NCBI GenBank assembly: GCA_047459075.1
Contig: VSCH01000046.1
Coordinates: 1-23,155 of the forward strand
Reading direction: 5' to 3'
DNA: 23,155 nt
From: ZC4RG19 sp017577565
GTDB taxonomy: Bacteria > Actinomycetota > Acidimicrobiia > Acidimicrobiales > VFJN01
Part shown: positions 1 to 5,472 of the stretch, piece after piece
Numbering within the stretch: the stretch's first letter is position 1
Layout of the letters: the number at the start of each line of letters is the position of its first letter
The notes under the pieces: generated by a model
Databases searched by the model: none
What the model was told of the DNA's origin: nothing
Seen by the model: only the letters and a program-made list of their open reading frames with translations
Position numbers and translations under genes: made by a program

Positions 1-635
1 CCGCCGGGGGTGCCGACCGGGCGGGCCCGATCCGCCAGGCGGACCTCGTCGCCGGGCTGGCGGCGCGCCTGCGGCTCACGGCGCTGCTCGACCGCTACCC
101 GCGGACCGCCGTGATGGGCACGTTCGCCTTCGTGAACGGGCTGGTGAGCATCGGGCTGCTCGCCGCGCTGGCCATGGCGACCGACACGCCGTCGCTGTTC
201 CCGTCGCTCGGGCCGACCGCCTTCCTGCTGTTCAGCACGCCGCTGCTGCCGGCCGCGTCGCCCCGGAACACCGTCGAGGGCCACCTGATCGGCGTGCTGG
301 CCGGTTACGGGTCGCTGGTCGTGTTCGGCCTGACCGACAACCCGGCGACGATCGTCGAGGGGGTGAGCGGGCGGCGGGTGGGCGCCGCGGCCCTGTCGCT
401 GGCGCTGACCAGCGGGTTCATGGTCTGGCTCCAGCGCCCCCACCCGCCCGCCGGGGCCACGACGCTCATCATCTCGCTGGGCATCCTGCGGGAGCCGTGG
501 CAGCTCGCCGTGCTGATGGTCGCCGTCGTGCTCATGGTGCTCCAGGGGTACGGGCTGAACCGCCTGGCTGGGCTGCCGTACCCCCGCTGGGCGCCCGTCC
601 CCGAGCCCGGCCCCGGCGCGCCCGGCCGCCGGTGA
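1..635 (+). CDS. HPP-family integral membrane protein, 5'-truncated by the window edge
   Basis: The frame is open from the first bases of the window to the TGA at 633-635, so the start lies upstream; the ATG at about 114 is internal. About 210 codons are visible. The translation holds several hydrophobic segments, a first motif FPSLGPTAFLLF, and the family-defining HPP motif (codons 441-449) in the context RPHPPAGATTLIIS. These are the hallmarks of the HPP family of four-helix membrane proteins; a plant/cyanobacterial branch has been linked to nitrite transport, but the substrate here cannot be inferred. The roughly 35 residues before the first membrane segment are hydrophilic and basic and could be the end of a cytosolic N-terminal region. 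The protein ends in a Pro/Gly-rich tail. A hairpin follows 22 nt after the stop. Confidence 0.85.
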   Translation, partial: AGGADRAGPIRQADLVAGLAARLRLTALLDRYPRTAVMGTFAFVNGLVSIGLLAALAMATDTPSLFPSLGPTAFLLFSTPLLPAASPRNTVEGHLIGVLAGYGSLVVFGLTDNPATIVEGVSGRRVGAAALSLALTSGFMVWLQRPHPPAGATTLIISLGILREPWQLAVLMVAVVLMVLQGYGLNRLAGLPYPRWAPVPEPGPGAPGRR

Positions 636-656
636 GCGACGCGGTCGCCCACGCGA

Positions 657-684
657 ACACAGCGCGCATCCGCACACGCTGTGT
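657..684 (+). terminator. candidate hairpin terminator after the HPP gene
   Basis: Inverted repeat ACACAGCG (657-664) / CGCTGTGT (677-684) with a 12-nt loop, 22 nt after the HPP stop codon. The 8-bp stem is perfect. No U-tract follows, which is common in high-G+C actinomycetes, so termination is inferred from structure and position only. Confidence 0.4.
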
Positions 685-706
685 GGTGGCAGCACAACCG
701 ACCGCG

Positions 707-724
707 ACGTGACACATTTCACGT
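707..724. promoter_or_regulatory. CRP/FNR-like palindromic operator candidate
   Basis: ACGTGA (707-712) and TCACGT (719-724) form a perfect dyad with a 6-nt spacer. This is the GTGA-N6-TCAC geometry bound by CRP/FNR-superfamily regulators (consensus TGTGA-N6-TCACA; actinobacterial members include GlxR and Rv3676/Crp). Spacing and half-sites are seen; which regulator binds, and which transcript it controls, are unknown because it lies between the 3' ends of convergent genes. Confidence 0.45.
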
Positions 725-908
725 GATCTGGGGTCTTGTGGCACACGCCGTTCATGGGGAAACTGCAACCGCTCATGCCCACCGCAGAGCCCCGCGAGTG
801 CGACGGGCCGACCGCCACGGCTCACGTCGCCTCACAAAGCGGCGAGCCGGTTCCGGTCTTGGGGAGAAGCCCGGGACCGGCCGCCCCGGGGTCTGCGGCG
901 TGAGCAAC

Positions 909-942
909 CCCGGGGTCCGGGCCGCACGGCCCGGACCCCGGG
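909..942. terminator. perfect 15-bp hairpin, bidirectional terminator candidate
   Basis: CCCGGGGTCCGGGCC (909-923) pairs perfectly with GGCCCGGACCCCGGG (928-942) across a 4-nt loop. It lies 12 nt beyond the stop of the minus-strand toxin gene (955-957) and downstream of the plus-strand HPP region, so it can end transcription from both sides. There is no U-tract on either strand. Confidence 0.65.
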
Positions 943-954
943 CGTCTCCACCCG

Positions 955-1368
955 TCAGCCGGCGAGCGGCGAGAGCACCTCGAAGCCGAGCGCCGCGGCC
1001 GCCGGGATCTGCCGGCCGTCGTAGGTGACGTAGGTGAGCGGCCGGGGCAGGCGGTCGGCGGCCGCCAGGTGGACGGCGTCGACGGTGCGCAGCCCGTAGG
1101 TGGCGCCGAGCTCGACCGCGTGGGCGAGGCACCGGTCGTCGACCGGCACGACGACGAACGCGTCCCAGTCGTCGCGCAGGTGGCCCCAGAGGCGGGCGTG
1201 CTGGCTCGGGGTGACGGCCAGGCGGTGCAGGGCGAGCAGGGTCTCGGCCCGGCACAGGGCCGACGCGCACCACACCGGGTCGGCCGCCATCGCGTCGAGG
1301 ACCAGCTCGCGGTCGGGGCCCTGGACGTAGCGGCGGACCAGCGCGGACGTGTCGAGGAAGAGCGTCAC
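955..1368 (-). CDS. PIN-domain toxin (VapC-like ribonuclease)
   Basis: 137 residues from GTG at 1368, a typical length for VapC toxins. PIN-domain toxins are Mg2+-dependent RNases that cleave tRNA, rRNA or mRNA until bound by their antitoxin. All four acidic positions are visible: Asp6 in the N-terminal LFLDTSALVRRY motif, Glu42 (CRAETL), Asp97 (TVDAVHLAAA) and Asp117 (VTYDGRQ), so the enzyme looks intact. The GTG start is chosen because it places the canonical hydrophobic strand and Asp at residues 3-6; upstream codons in this frame have no PIN character. It follows the antitoxin gene after a 16-bp gap, the usual order for such modules. The RNA target cannot be predicted. Confidence 0.85.
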   Translation of the reverse strand: MTLFLDTSALVRRYVQGPDRELVLDAMAADPVWCASALCRAETLLALHRLAVTPSQHARLWGHLRDDWDAFVVVPVDDRCLAHAVELGATYGLRTVDAVHLAAADRLPRPLTYVTYDGRQIPAAAALGFEVLSPLAG

Positions 1369-1384
1369 CGGCGCACCCCGGGGG

Positions 1385-1660
1385 TCAGCCGCCCCGCAGC
1401 TCGTCGAGCACGCTGCCCGGGCGGATGTCGACCGGGGCGTCCTCCGGGGGCGGCGGTGCCGGCCGGTCGTGGCGCCGGGGCGGCACCGCCAGCCCGGCGG
1501 CGACGAGGTCGTCGATCGTGGGCCCCGTCGCGGGCTCCAACGGCCCGAGCTGGGCGGTGGGGACGCCGTCGACCGTGACGACGATGCGCTCGCCGGCCGC
1601 GGCCCGGCGGACGACGGCGGCCACGTTGTTGCGCAGCTCGCGGATGCCGACCCGGTCCAC
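1385..1660 (-). CDS. Phd/YefM-type antitoxin paired with the PIN toxin
   Basis: 91 residues from GTG at 1660. The N-terminal half (VGIRELRNNVAAVVRRAAAG, then ERIVVTVDGVPTAQLGPL) matches the DNA-binding fold of the Phd/YefM antitoxin family. The C-terminal part is Pro/Arg/Asp-rich and ends in PGSVLDELRGG, the usual flexible toxin-neutralising tail. The protein should bind the PIN toxin and repress its own promoter. An in-frame GTG at 1687 would add nine residues (starting MYTRAT), but the 1660 start is favoured: a TANNNT hexamer (TACGCT) lies exactly 7 nt before it, giving a leaderless mRNA, and it begins just ahead of the conserved domain. Phd antitoxins also partner Doc/RelE toxins, but here the partner is clearly PIN. 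Confidence 0.8.
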   Translation of the reverse strand: MDRVGIRELRNNVAAVVRRAAAGERIVVTVDGVPTAQLGPLEPATGPTIDDLVAAGLAVPPRRHDRPAPPPPEDAPVDIRPGSVLDELRGG

Positions 1661-1667
1661 CGGCGGC

Positions 1668-1687
1668 AGCGTAGCACGCGTGTACAC
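1668..1687 (-). promoter_or_regulatory. leaderless promoter and palindromic operator of the toxin-antitoxin module
   Basis: On the minus strand TACGCT (1673-1668) lies 7 nt before the GTG at 1660, fitting a -10 box with transcription starting at the start codon. Immediately upstream is the perfect 8-bp palindrome GTGTACAC (1680-1687), in the space between the -10 and -35 positions, where autoregulating antitoxin complexes commonly bind. Binding is inferred. Confidence 0.45.
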
Positions 1688-1718
1688 ATCCCGCCTGGCG
1701 GCGGTCCGGTGGGCGCCC

Positions 1719-1765
1719 TAGCGTCGGGCCCACTTCGCAGGCGCCAGCCAGGCACCCAGGAGGGA
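1719..1765 (+). promoter_or_regulatory. -10 box and strong ribosome binding site of the acyl-CoA dehydrogenase gene
   Basis: TAGCGT (1719-1724) fits TANNNT, and AGGAGGGA (1758-1765) is a strong Shine-Dalgarno sequence 7 nt before the GTG at 1773. This gives a leader of roughly 40 nt. It is the clearest leadered gene in the window, and the ribosome binding site settles its start. Confidence 0.6.
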
Positions 1766-1772
1766 CCACGCC

Positions 1773-2888
1773 GTGAACTTCGCATTCTCCGAGGAGCAGG
1801 AAGAGCTCCGCCGCATCACCCGCCAGTTCCTCGAGGCCAAGTCGCCGGAGACCGAGGTGCGGCGGCTGATGGAGACGACCGAGGGCTACGACCCGGCCGT
1901 CTGGAGCCAGATGGCCAACGAGCTGGGCCTGCAGTCGCTGATCATCCCCGAGGAGTACGGCGGCCAGGGCTTCGGCTACGTCGAGCTGACGGTCGTCCTC
2001 GAGGAGATGGGGCGGGTCCTGCTCGCGGCGCCGTTCTTCTCGACGGTCGCCCTCGCCACCAACACCATCCTCCACTCGGGCGACGAGGCGGCGAAGAAGG
2101 AGGTGCTGCCGGGCATCGCCTCCGGCGAGACGATCGCCACGCTCGCCTTCACCGAGCCCAACGGCAAGTGGGACCTCTCGGGCATCGAGGCCACCGCCAC
2201 CAAGGACGGCGACACCTGGCGGATCGACGGCACGAAGATGTTCGTGCTCGACGGCCACACGGCCAACCTGATCCTGGTGGCCGCCCGCACCGGCGACGAC
2301 ATCTCGCTGTTCCGGGTCGCCGGCGACGCCGAGGGCCTGACCCGCACGCCGCTGGCCACCATGGACCAGACCCGCAAGCAGGCCAAGCTCGAGTTCTCGA
2401 ACGTGCCGGCCACCCTCCTCGGCGAGCAGGGCAAGGGCGGCGACGTGCTCGGCCGGGTGCTCGACCTCGCCGTGGTCGCCCTGGCCGCCGAGCAGGTCGG
2501 CGGTGCCCAGAAGGTGCTGGAGATGTCGGTCCAGTACGCCAAGGACCGCGTCCAGTTCGGCCGGCCGATCGGCTCGTTCCAGGCCATCAAGCACAAGTGC
2601 GCCGACATGCTGCTCGAGGTCGAGTCGGCCAAGTCGGCCGCCTACTACGCGGCCTGGTGCGCCGCCGAGCTGAACGACGAGCTCCCCGAGGTGGCGTGCC
2701 TCGCCAAGGCCTACTGCTCGGAGGCCTACTTCCACGCCGCCGCCGAGAACATCCAGATCCACGGCGGCATCGGCTTCACCTGGGAGCACCCGGCCCACCT
2801 GTACTTCAAGCGGGCCAAGTCCTCCGAGCTGCTCTTCGGCGACCCCACCTACCACCGGGAGCTGCTCGCCCAGCGCCTGGGCATCTGA
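1773..2888 (+). CDS. acyl-CoA dehydrogenase family flavoprotein
   Basis: 371 residues, slightly short of the 380-400 usual for the family. It would use FAD to form the alpha,beta-double bond of an acyl-CoA and pass electrons to ETF. Visible in order: an N-terminal helical domain (FSEEQEELRRITRQFL), a middle beta domain with the conserved AFTEPNG segment near 125-131, and a C-terminal helical domain with YAKDRVQFGRPIGSFQAIKH (about 253-272) and HGGIGFTWEH (330-339). The latter two are typical of the FadE enzymes for lipid and steroid side-chain breakdown. The MCAD-type C-terminal catalytic Glu motif (YEGT) is absent. Glu240 in AAEQVGGAQ is a candidate base at the alternative position used by some FadE subunits, which often form alpha2beta2 pairs; no partner subunit is adjacent. 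Substrate is not predictable. Confidence 0.93.
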   Translation: MNFAFSEEQEELRRITRQFLEAKSPETEVRRLMETTEGYDPAVWSQMANELGLQSLIIPEEYGGQGFGYVELTVVLEEMGRVLLAAPFFSTVALATNTILHSGDEAAKKEVLPGIASGETIATLAFTEPNGKWDLSGIEATATKDGDTWRIDGTKMFVLDGHTANLILVAARTGDDISLFRVAGDAEGLTRTPLATMDQTRKQAKLEFSNVPATLLGEQGKGGDVLGRVLDLAVVALAAEQVGGAQKVLEMSVQYAKDRVQFGRPIGSFQAIKHKCADMLLEVESAKSAAYYAAWCAAELNDELPEVACLAKAYCSEAYFHAAAENIQIHGGIGFTWEHPAHLYFKRAKSSELLFGDPTYHRELLAQRLGI

Positions 2889-2919
2889 TCGACGCCGCCG
2901 TCGCGGCGAGGACCCGTCC

Positions 2920-2981
2920 CGGCGCCCGCCGGTCGCCCGGCTCCGTCCCCACGACGACGAGCCCGGCGCCGGCGGGCGCCG
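2920..2981. terminator. inverted repeat after the acyl-CoA dehydrogenase gene
   Basis: CGGCGCCCGCCGG (2920-2932) and CCGGCGGGCGCCG (2969-2981) are perfect 13-bp complements separated by 36 nt. Position 32 nt after the stop suggests a factor-assisted or structural terminator. The long loop makes it less certain than the hairpin at 909-942. The rest of 2889-3050 shows no gene. Confidence 0.4.
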
Positions 2982-3050
2982 TCGCGCCCGTCCCCGCCGG
3001 GTGACCCGCGCGCCGGACCGGCGAGTGGCCCGGCCACCCGGCCCCGGGGT

Positions 3051-3064
3051 TACCGTTCGCGGTC
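3051..3064 (+). promoter_or_regulatory. leaderless promoter of the 3065 gene
   Basis: TACCGT at 3051-3056 ends 8 nt before the GTG at 3065. No Shine-Dalgarno sequence is present, so the transcript should begin at or next to the start codon. Confidence 0.5.
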
Positions 3065-3508
3065 GTGGTCTGGATCTTCGCCGTGCTGGCCGCCGTCGTC
3101 GTCTTCGCGATCGCCGCGGCGACGGTCGGTCGGGAGACGTTCCGCCTCGCCCACGTCCCGCCGTCCACGATCCTCGACGTCGACGAGGCGGTCGAGCACG
3201 TGGCGGACGCCCTGCCCTTCGAGGTCCAGGCCCGGCTGAGCTACGACGACGTCCGCCAGCTCATCCTCGCCGAGCTCGACCACTTGCGGTCGGTCGGCGT
3301 GCTGGCCGGCCCGGGGGAGGAGGTGCCGCCGCCGGACGGCGACGCGCCCGAGGTCGTGCTGGCCGACGACGAGGCCGTCGCCGTCGTGCTCGGCCGGGCC
3401 GAGGAGGCCGGGCTGGACGTGACCGACGACGACGTCTACCACGTGATCAGCGCCCTGCACGGCTACCTGGCCGAGATCGGCGCCGTCGGCCCGCCGGCGT
3501 CGGCCTGA
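3065..3508 (+). CDS. small single-pass membrane protein of unknown function
   Basis: 147 residues from GTG at 3065, chosen because TACCGT lies 8 nt upstream and the hydrophobic segment begins at residue 2. Residues about 3-20 (WIFAVLAAVVVFAIAAAT) form one transmembrane helix or uncleaved signal anchor. The rest is acidic and mostly helical, with a segment around residues 40-80 (EHVADALPFEVQARLSYDDV, then RQLILAELDHLRS) that looks like a small folded domain, a Pro/Gly-rich acidic linker, and a second short helical part near the C-terminus. I do not recognise a family. The last 46 bp overlap the 3' end of the convergent ABC transporter gene. G/C-ending codons and the promoter support a real gene. 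Confidence 0.75.
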   Translation: MVWIFAVLAAVVVFAIAAATVGRETFRLAHVPPSTILDVDEAVEHVADALPFEVQARLSYDDVRQLILAELDHLRSVGVLAGPGEEVPPPDGDAPEVVLADDEAVAVVLGRAEEAGLDVTDDDVYHVISALHGYLAEIGAVGPPASA

Positions 3509-5472
3509 CCCGGCCCGTCGCCGTCGCCGTCGAGCGCGCCGGCGCCGGTGTTGCCCAGCCAGCTGCGGTAGAGGGCGGCGTAGGTGCCGCCGGCGGCCAC
3601 CAGCTCGGCGTGCGTGCCCTGCTCGACGATGCGGCCGCCGTCGAAGACGAGCACGAGGTCCGCCGACTCGGCCGTGGCCAGGCGGTGGGCGATCGTCACC
3701 ATCGTGCGGCCCTCGGACAGGCGCTCGAGCGCCCGGGCCAGGGCCCGCTCGGTCTCGGCGTCGACGGCGCTCGTCGCCTCGTCCAGCACCAGCAGGCCGG
3801 GGTCACCGACCTGGGCCCGGGCCAGCGCGACGAGCTGGCGCTCGCCGACCGACAGGCGCCCGCCCCGCTCGCCCACCGGGGTGTCGAGCCCGAGCGGCAG
3901 CTCGTCGAGCCACCAGCCGAGGCCCAGCGCCTCGAACGCCGCCCGCACCTGCGCGTCGTCCGCCGCGCCGCCGCCCGCCCCCAGGCCGATGCGGACGTTG
4001 TCGCCGAGCGTGGCGTCGAACAGGAAGCCGTCCTGCGGGACCAGCCGGATCGCCCGCCGCCGCGCCGCCGGGTCGGCGTCACGGAGGTCGACGCCGCCGA
4101 CCCGGACGGTGCCGGCCGTCGGGTCGGCCAGCCGGCAGAGCAGCTTGGCGAACGTCGTCTTCCCCGAGCCCGTCTCGCCCACGATCGCGATCGACCGGCC
4201 CGCCGGCAGGCGCACGGAGATGTCGTGCAGCACCGGCACGCCGTCCCGGTAGGCGAAGGACACGCGGTCGACCTCGACCTCCAGCGGGCCCCGGGGCAGG
4301 TCGACGCCCTCCGCCGGCTCGGGCACGTCGGGCGGGGTGGCCAGGACGCCGAGCACCTTGCGCCACCCGGCGAGGGCGATCTGGGTCTGGTCGAAGACCT
4401 CGGACAGCTCGGCGATGGGGTTGAGCAGGAGGTTGATGAGGAAGACGAAGGCGACGACCTCGCCGACGCCGAGGCCCCAGCCGGGCCCCCAGGTGGCGCC
4501 GACGGCGACGACGCCGGCCAGGGCGCAGGCCCCGAACAGGTCGCCGAGGGGGAACATGGCCGCCACGTAGCGGGCGGCGGTGAGGTAGGCCCGGTACTGG
4601 CGGTCGATGGCCGACCGGAGACGGCGGCGCGCCCGGTCCTCGAGACCGTACGCCTGGATGACGGGCGCCCCGGCGACGGTCTCGGACACCTCCGACAGCG
4701 ACTCGCCGACGGCGGTGCGGACCCGGTCCTGGGCCGCCAGCTGGCGGCGCTGCAGCGCGGGGACGAGCACGGTCAGCGGCAGGAAGGCCACCAGCGCGAC
4801 GAGGGCCAGGCGCCACTCGTAGGCGGCCATGACCGCGAAGGTGGCGACGATCATCACCGAGTTGACGATCCAGGAGATGGCGCCCCACTCCAGGAACTGG
4901 GCCAGCGTCTCGATGTCGCTGGTGACCCGGGAGACGAGCGCGCCCCGGCGCTGCTCGGTGTGCTCGGCGACCGACAGCCGGTGGACGTGGTCGAAGGCCC
5001 GCACCCGCAGCGCCAGCAGGCTGGCCTCCGAGGTGCGGACCAGCCGCAGGTAGGTGGCCCGGGTGAGCCCGTAGAGGGCCAGCACGACGAGGGCGGTCAC
5101 GGCCGCCGCGCCGTGGACGAAGCCGGGTCGGAACCCCTCCGGCCCGAGCACGCCCCGGTCGAGGATCTGCTGGACGAGCACCGGCACCGCCAGTTTCCCG
5201 GCGGCGGTCACGACGGCCATGGCCACGCTCAGCACGACGCCGCGGCGCAGCTCCGGCGTGGCGGCCAGGCCCCGCCGCAGCACCTCCAGCGCGCCCGCGC
5301 CGGCCAGCGGGCCGGCGTCGGAGGGCTCGTCCTCGGGCGGCGGGCCCGGTGGTGCCTCGGCGTCGAGGGCGGGACCGACCGGCGAGGACGCGAGCAGGTC
5401 GGCCGCCGCGCCGGCGGCCTCGGCCCCCGCCGCGGGCGGGGCCCCGGGGGCGGCGGTGTCGTCGCGCCTCAC
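3463..5472 (-). CDS. ABC exporter half-transporter, subunit with the catalytic glutamate
   Basis: 669 residues from GTG at 5472. The layout is a roughly 70-residue Ala/Pro-rich acidic N-terminal extension, a six-helix type-I exporter membrane domain (about 75-360), and a nucleotide-binding domain with Walker A GETGSGKT (432-439), signature LSVGE (540-544), Walker B with the catalytic glutamate (LLVLDEATSAVD, Asp564-Glu565) and switch AHRLAT. The signature deviates from LSGGQ at the third and fifth positions. The start overlaps the stop of the upstream ABC gene in GTGA (5469-5472), so the two subunits are translated together and should form a heterodimer. The cargo (drug, lipid or peptide) cannot be told. 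The C-terminal Gly/Asp-rich tail runs 46 bp into the convergent 3065 gene. Confidence 0.93.
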   Translation of the reverse strand: MRRDDTAAPGAPPAAGAEAAGAAADLLASSPVGPALDAEAPPGPPPEDEPSDAGPLAGAGALEVLRRGLAATPELRRGVVLSVAMAVVTAAGKLAVPVLVQQILDRGVLGPEGFRPGFVHGAAAVTALVVLALYGLTRATYLRLVRTSEASLLALRVRAFDHVHRLSVAEHTEQRRGALVSRVTSDIETLAQFLEWGAISWIVNSVMIVATFAVMAAYEWRLALVALVAFLPLTVLVPALQRRQLAAQDRVRTAVGESLSEVSETVAGAPVIQAYGLEDRARRRLRSAIDRQYRAYLTAARYVAAMFPLGDLFGACALAGVVAVGATWGPGWGLGVGEVVAFVFLINLLLNPIAELSEVFDQTQIALAGWRKVLGVLATPPDVPEPAEGVDLPRGPLEVEVDRVSFAYRDGVPVLHDISVRLPAGRSIAIVGETGSGKTTFAKLLCRLADPTAGTVRVGGVDLRDADPAARRRAIRLVPQDGFLFDATLGDNVRIGLGAGGGAADDAQVRAAFEALGLGWWLDELPLGLDTPVGERGGRLSVGERQLVALARAQVGDPGLLVLDEATSAVDAETERALARALERLSEGRTMVTIAHRLATAESADLVLVFDGGRIVEQGTHAELVAAGGTYAALYRSWLGNTGAGALDGDGDGPGQADAGGPTAPISAR

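Larger units (their letters stand above)
636..954. other. 319-bp intergenic region with no convincing gene
   Basis: This is the only gap above 300 bp. It separates the HPP gene from the convergent toxin gene. It holds a hairpin after the HPP stop (657-684), a CRP/FNR-like palindrome (707-724) and a perfect 15-bp hairpin (909-942). The stretch from about 690 to 870 is visibly less G+C-rich than its surroundings. A 49-codon ATG frame (754-903) ends six bases before the last hairpin, but it lacks a ribosome binding site and its third codon positions are not G/C-biased like the other genes. A small RNA or small protein gene is possible but not shown. Confidence 0.6.

Noticed and set aside
747..765. 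Sigma-54-like TGGCAC near the intergenic region
   Set aside because: The -12 TTGC element is absent and actinomycetes generally lack sigma-54.
754..903. A 49-codon ATG frame (MGKLQPLMPTAEPRECDG...) ending before the strong hairpin
   Set aside because: No ribosome binding site, no TANNNT box at leaderless spacing, and third codon positions lack the strong G/C bias of the other genes. Kept only as one possible reading of the intergenic unit.
1385..1687. Antitoxin start at GTG 1687 instead of 1660
   Set aside because: It adds nine residues ahead of the conserved domain and includes the -10 hexamer and palindrome inside the coding region. The leaderless start at 1660 explains the motif spacing better, though 1687 is not excluded.
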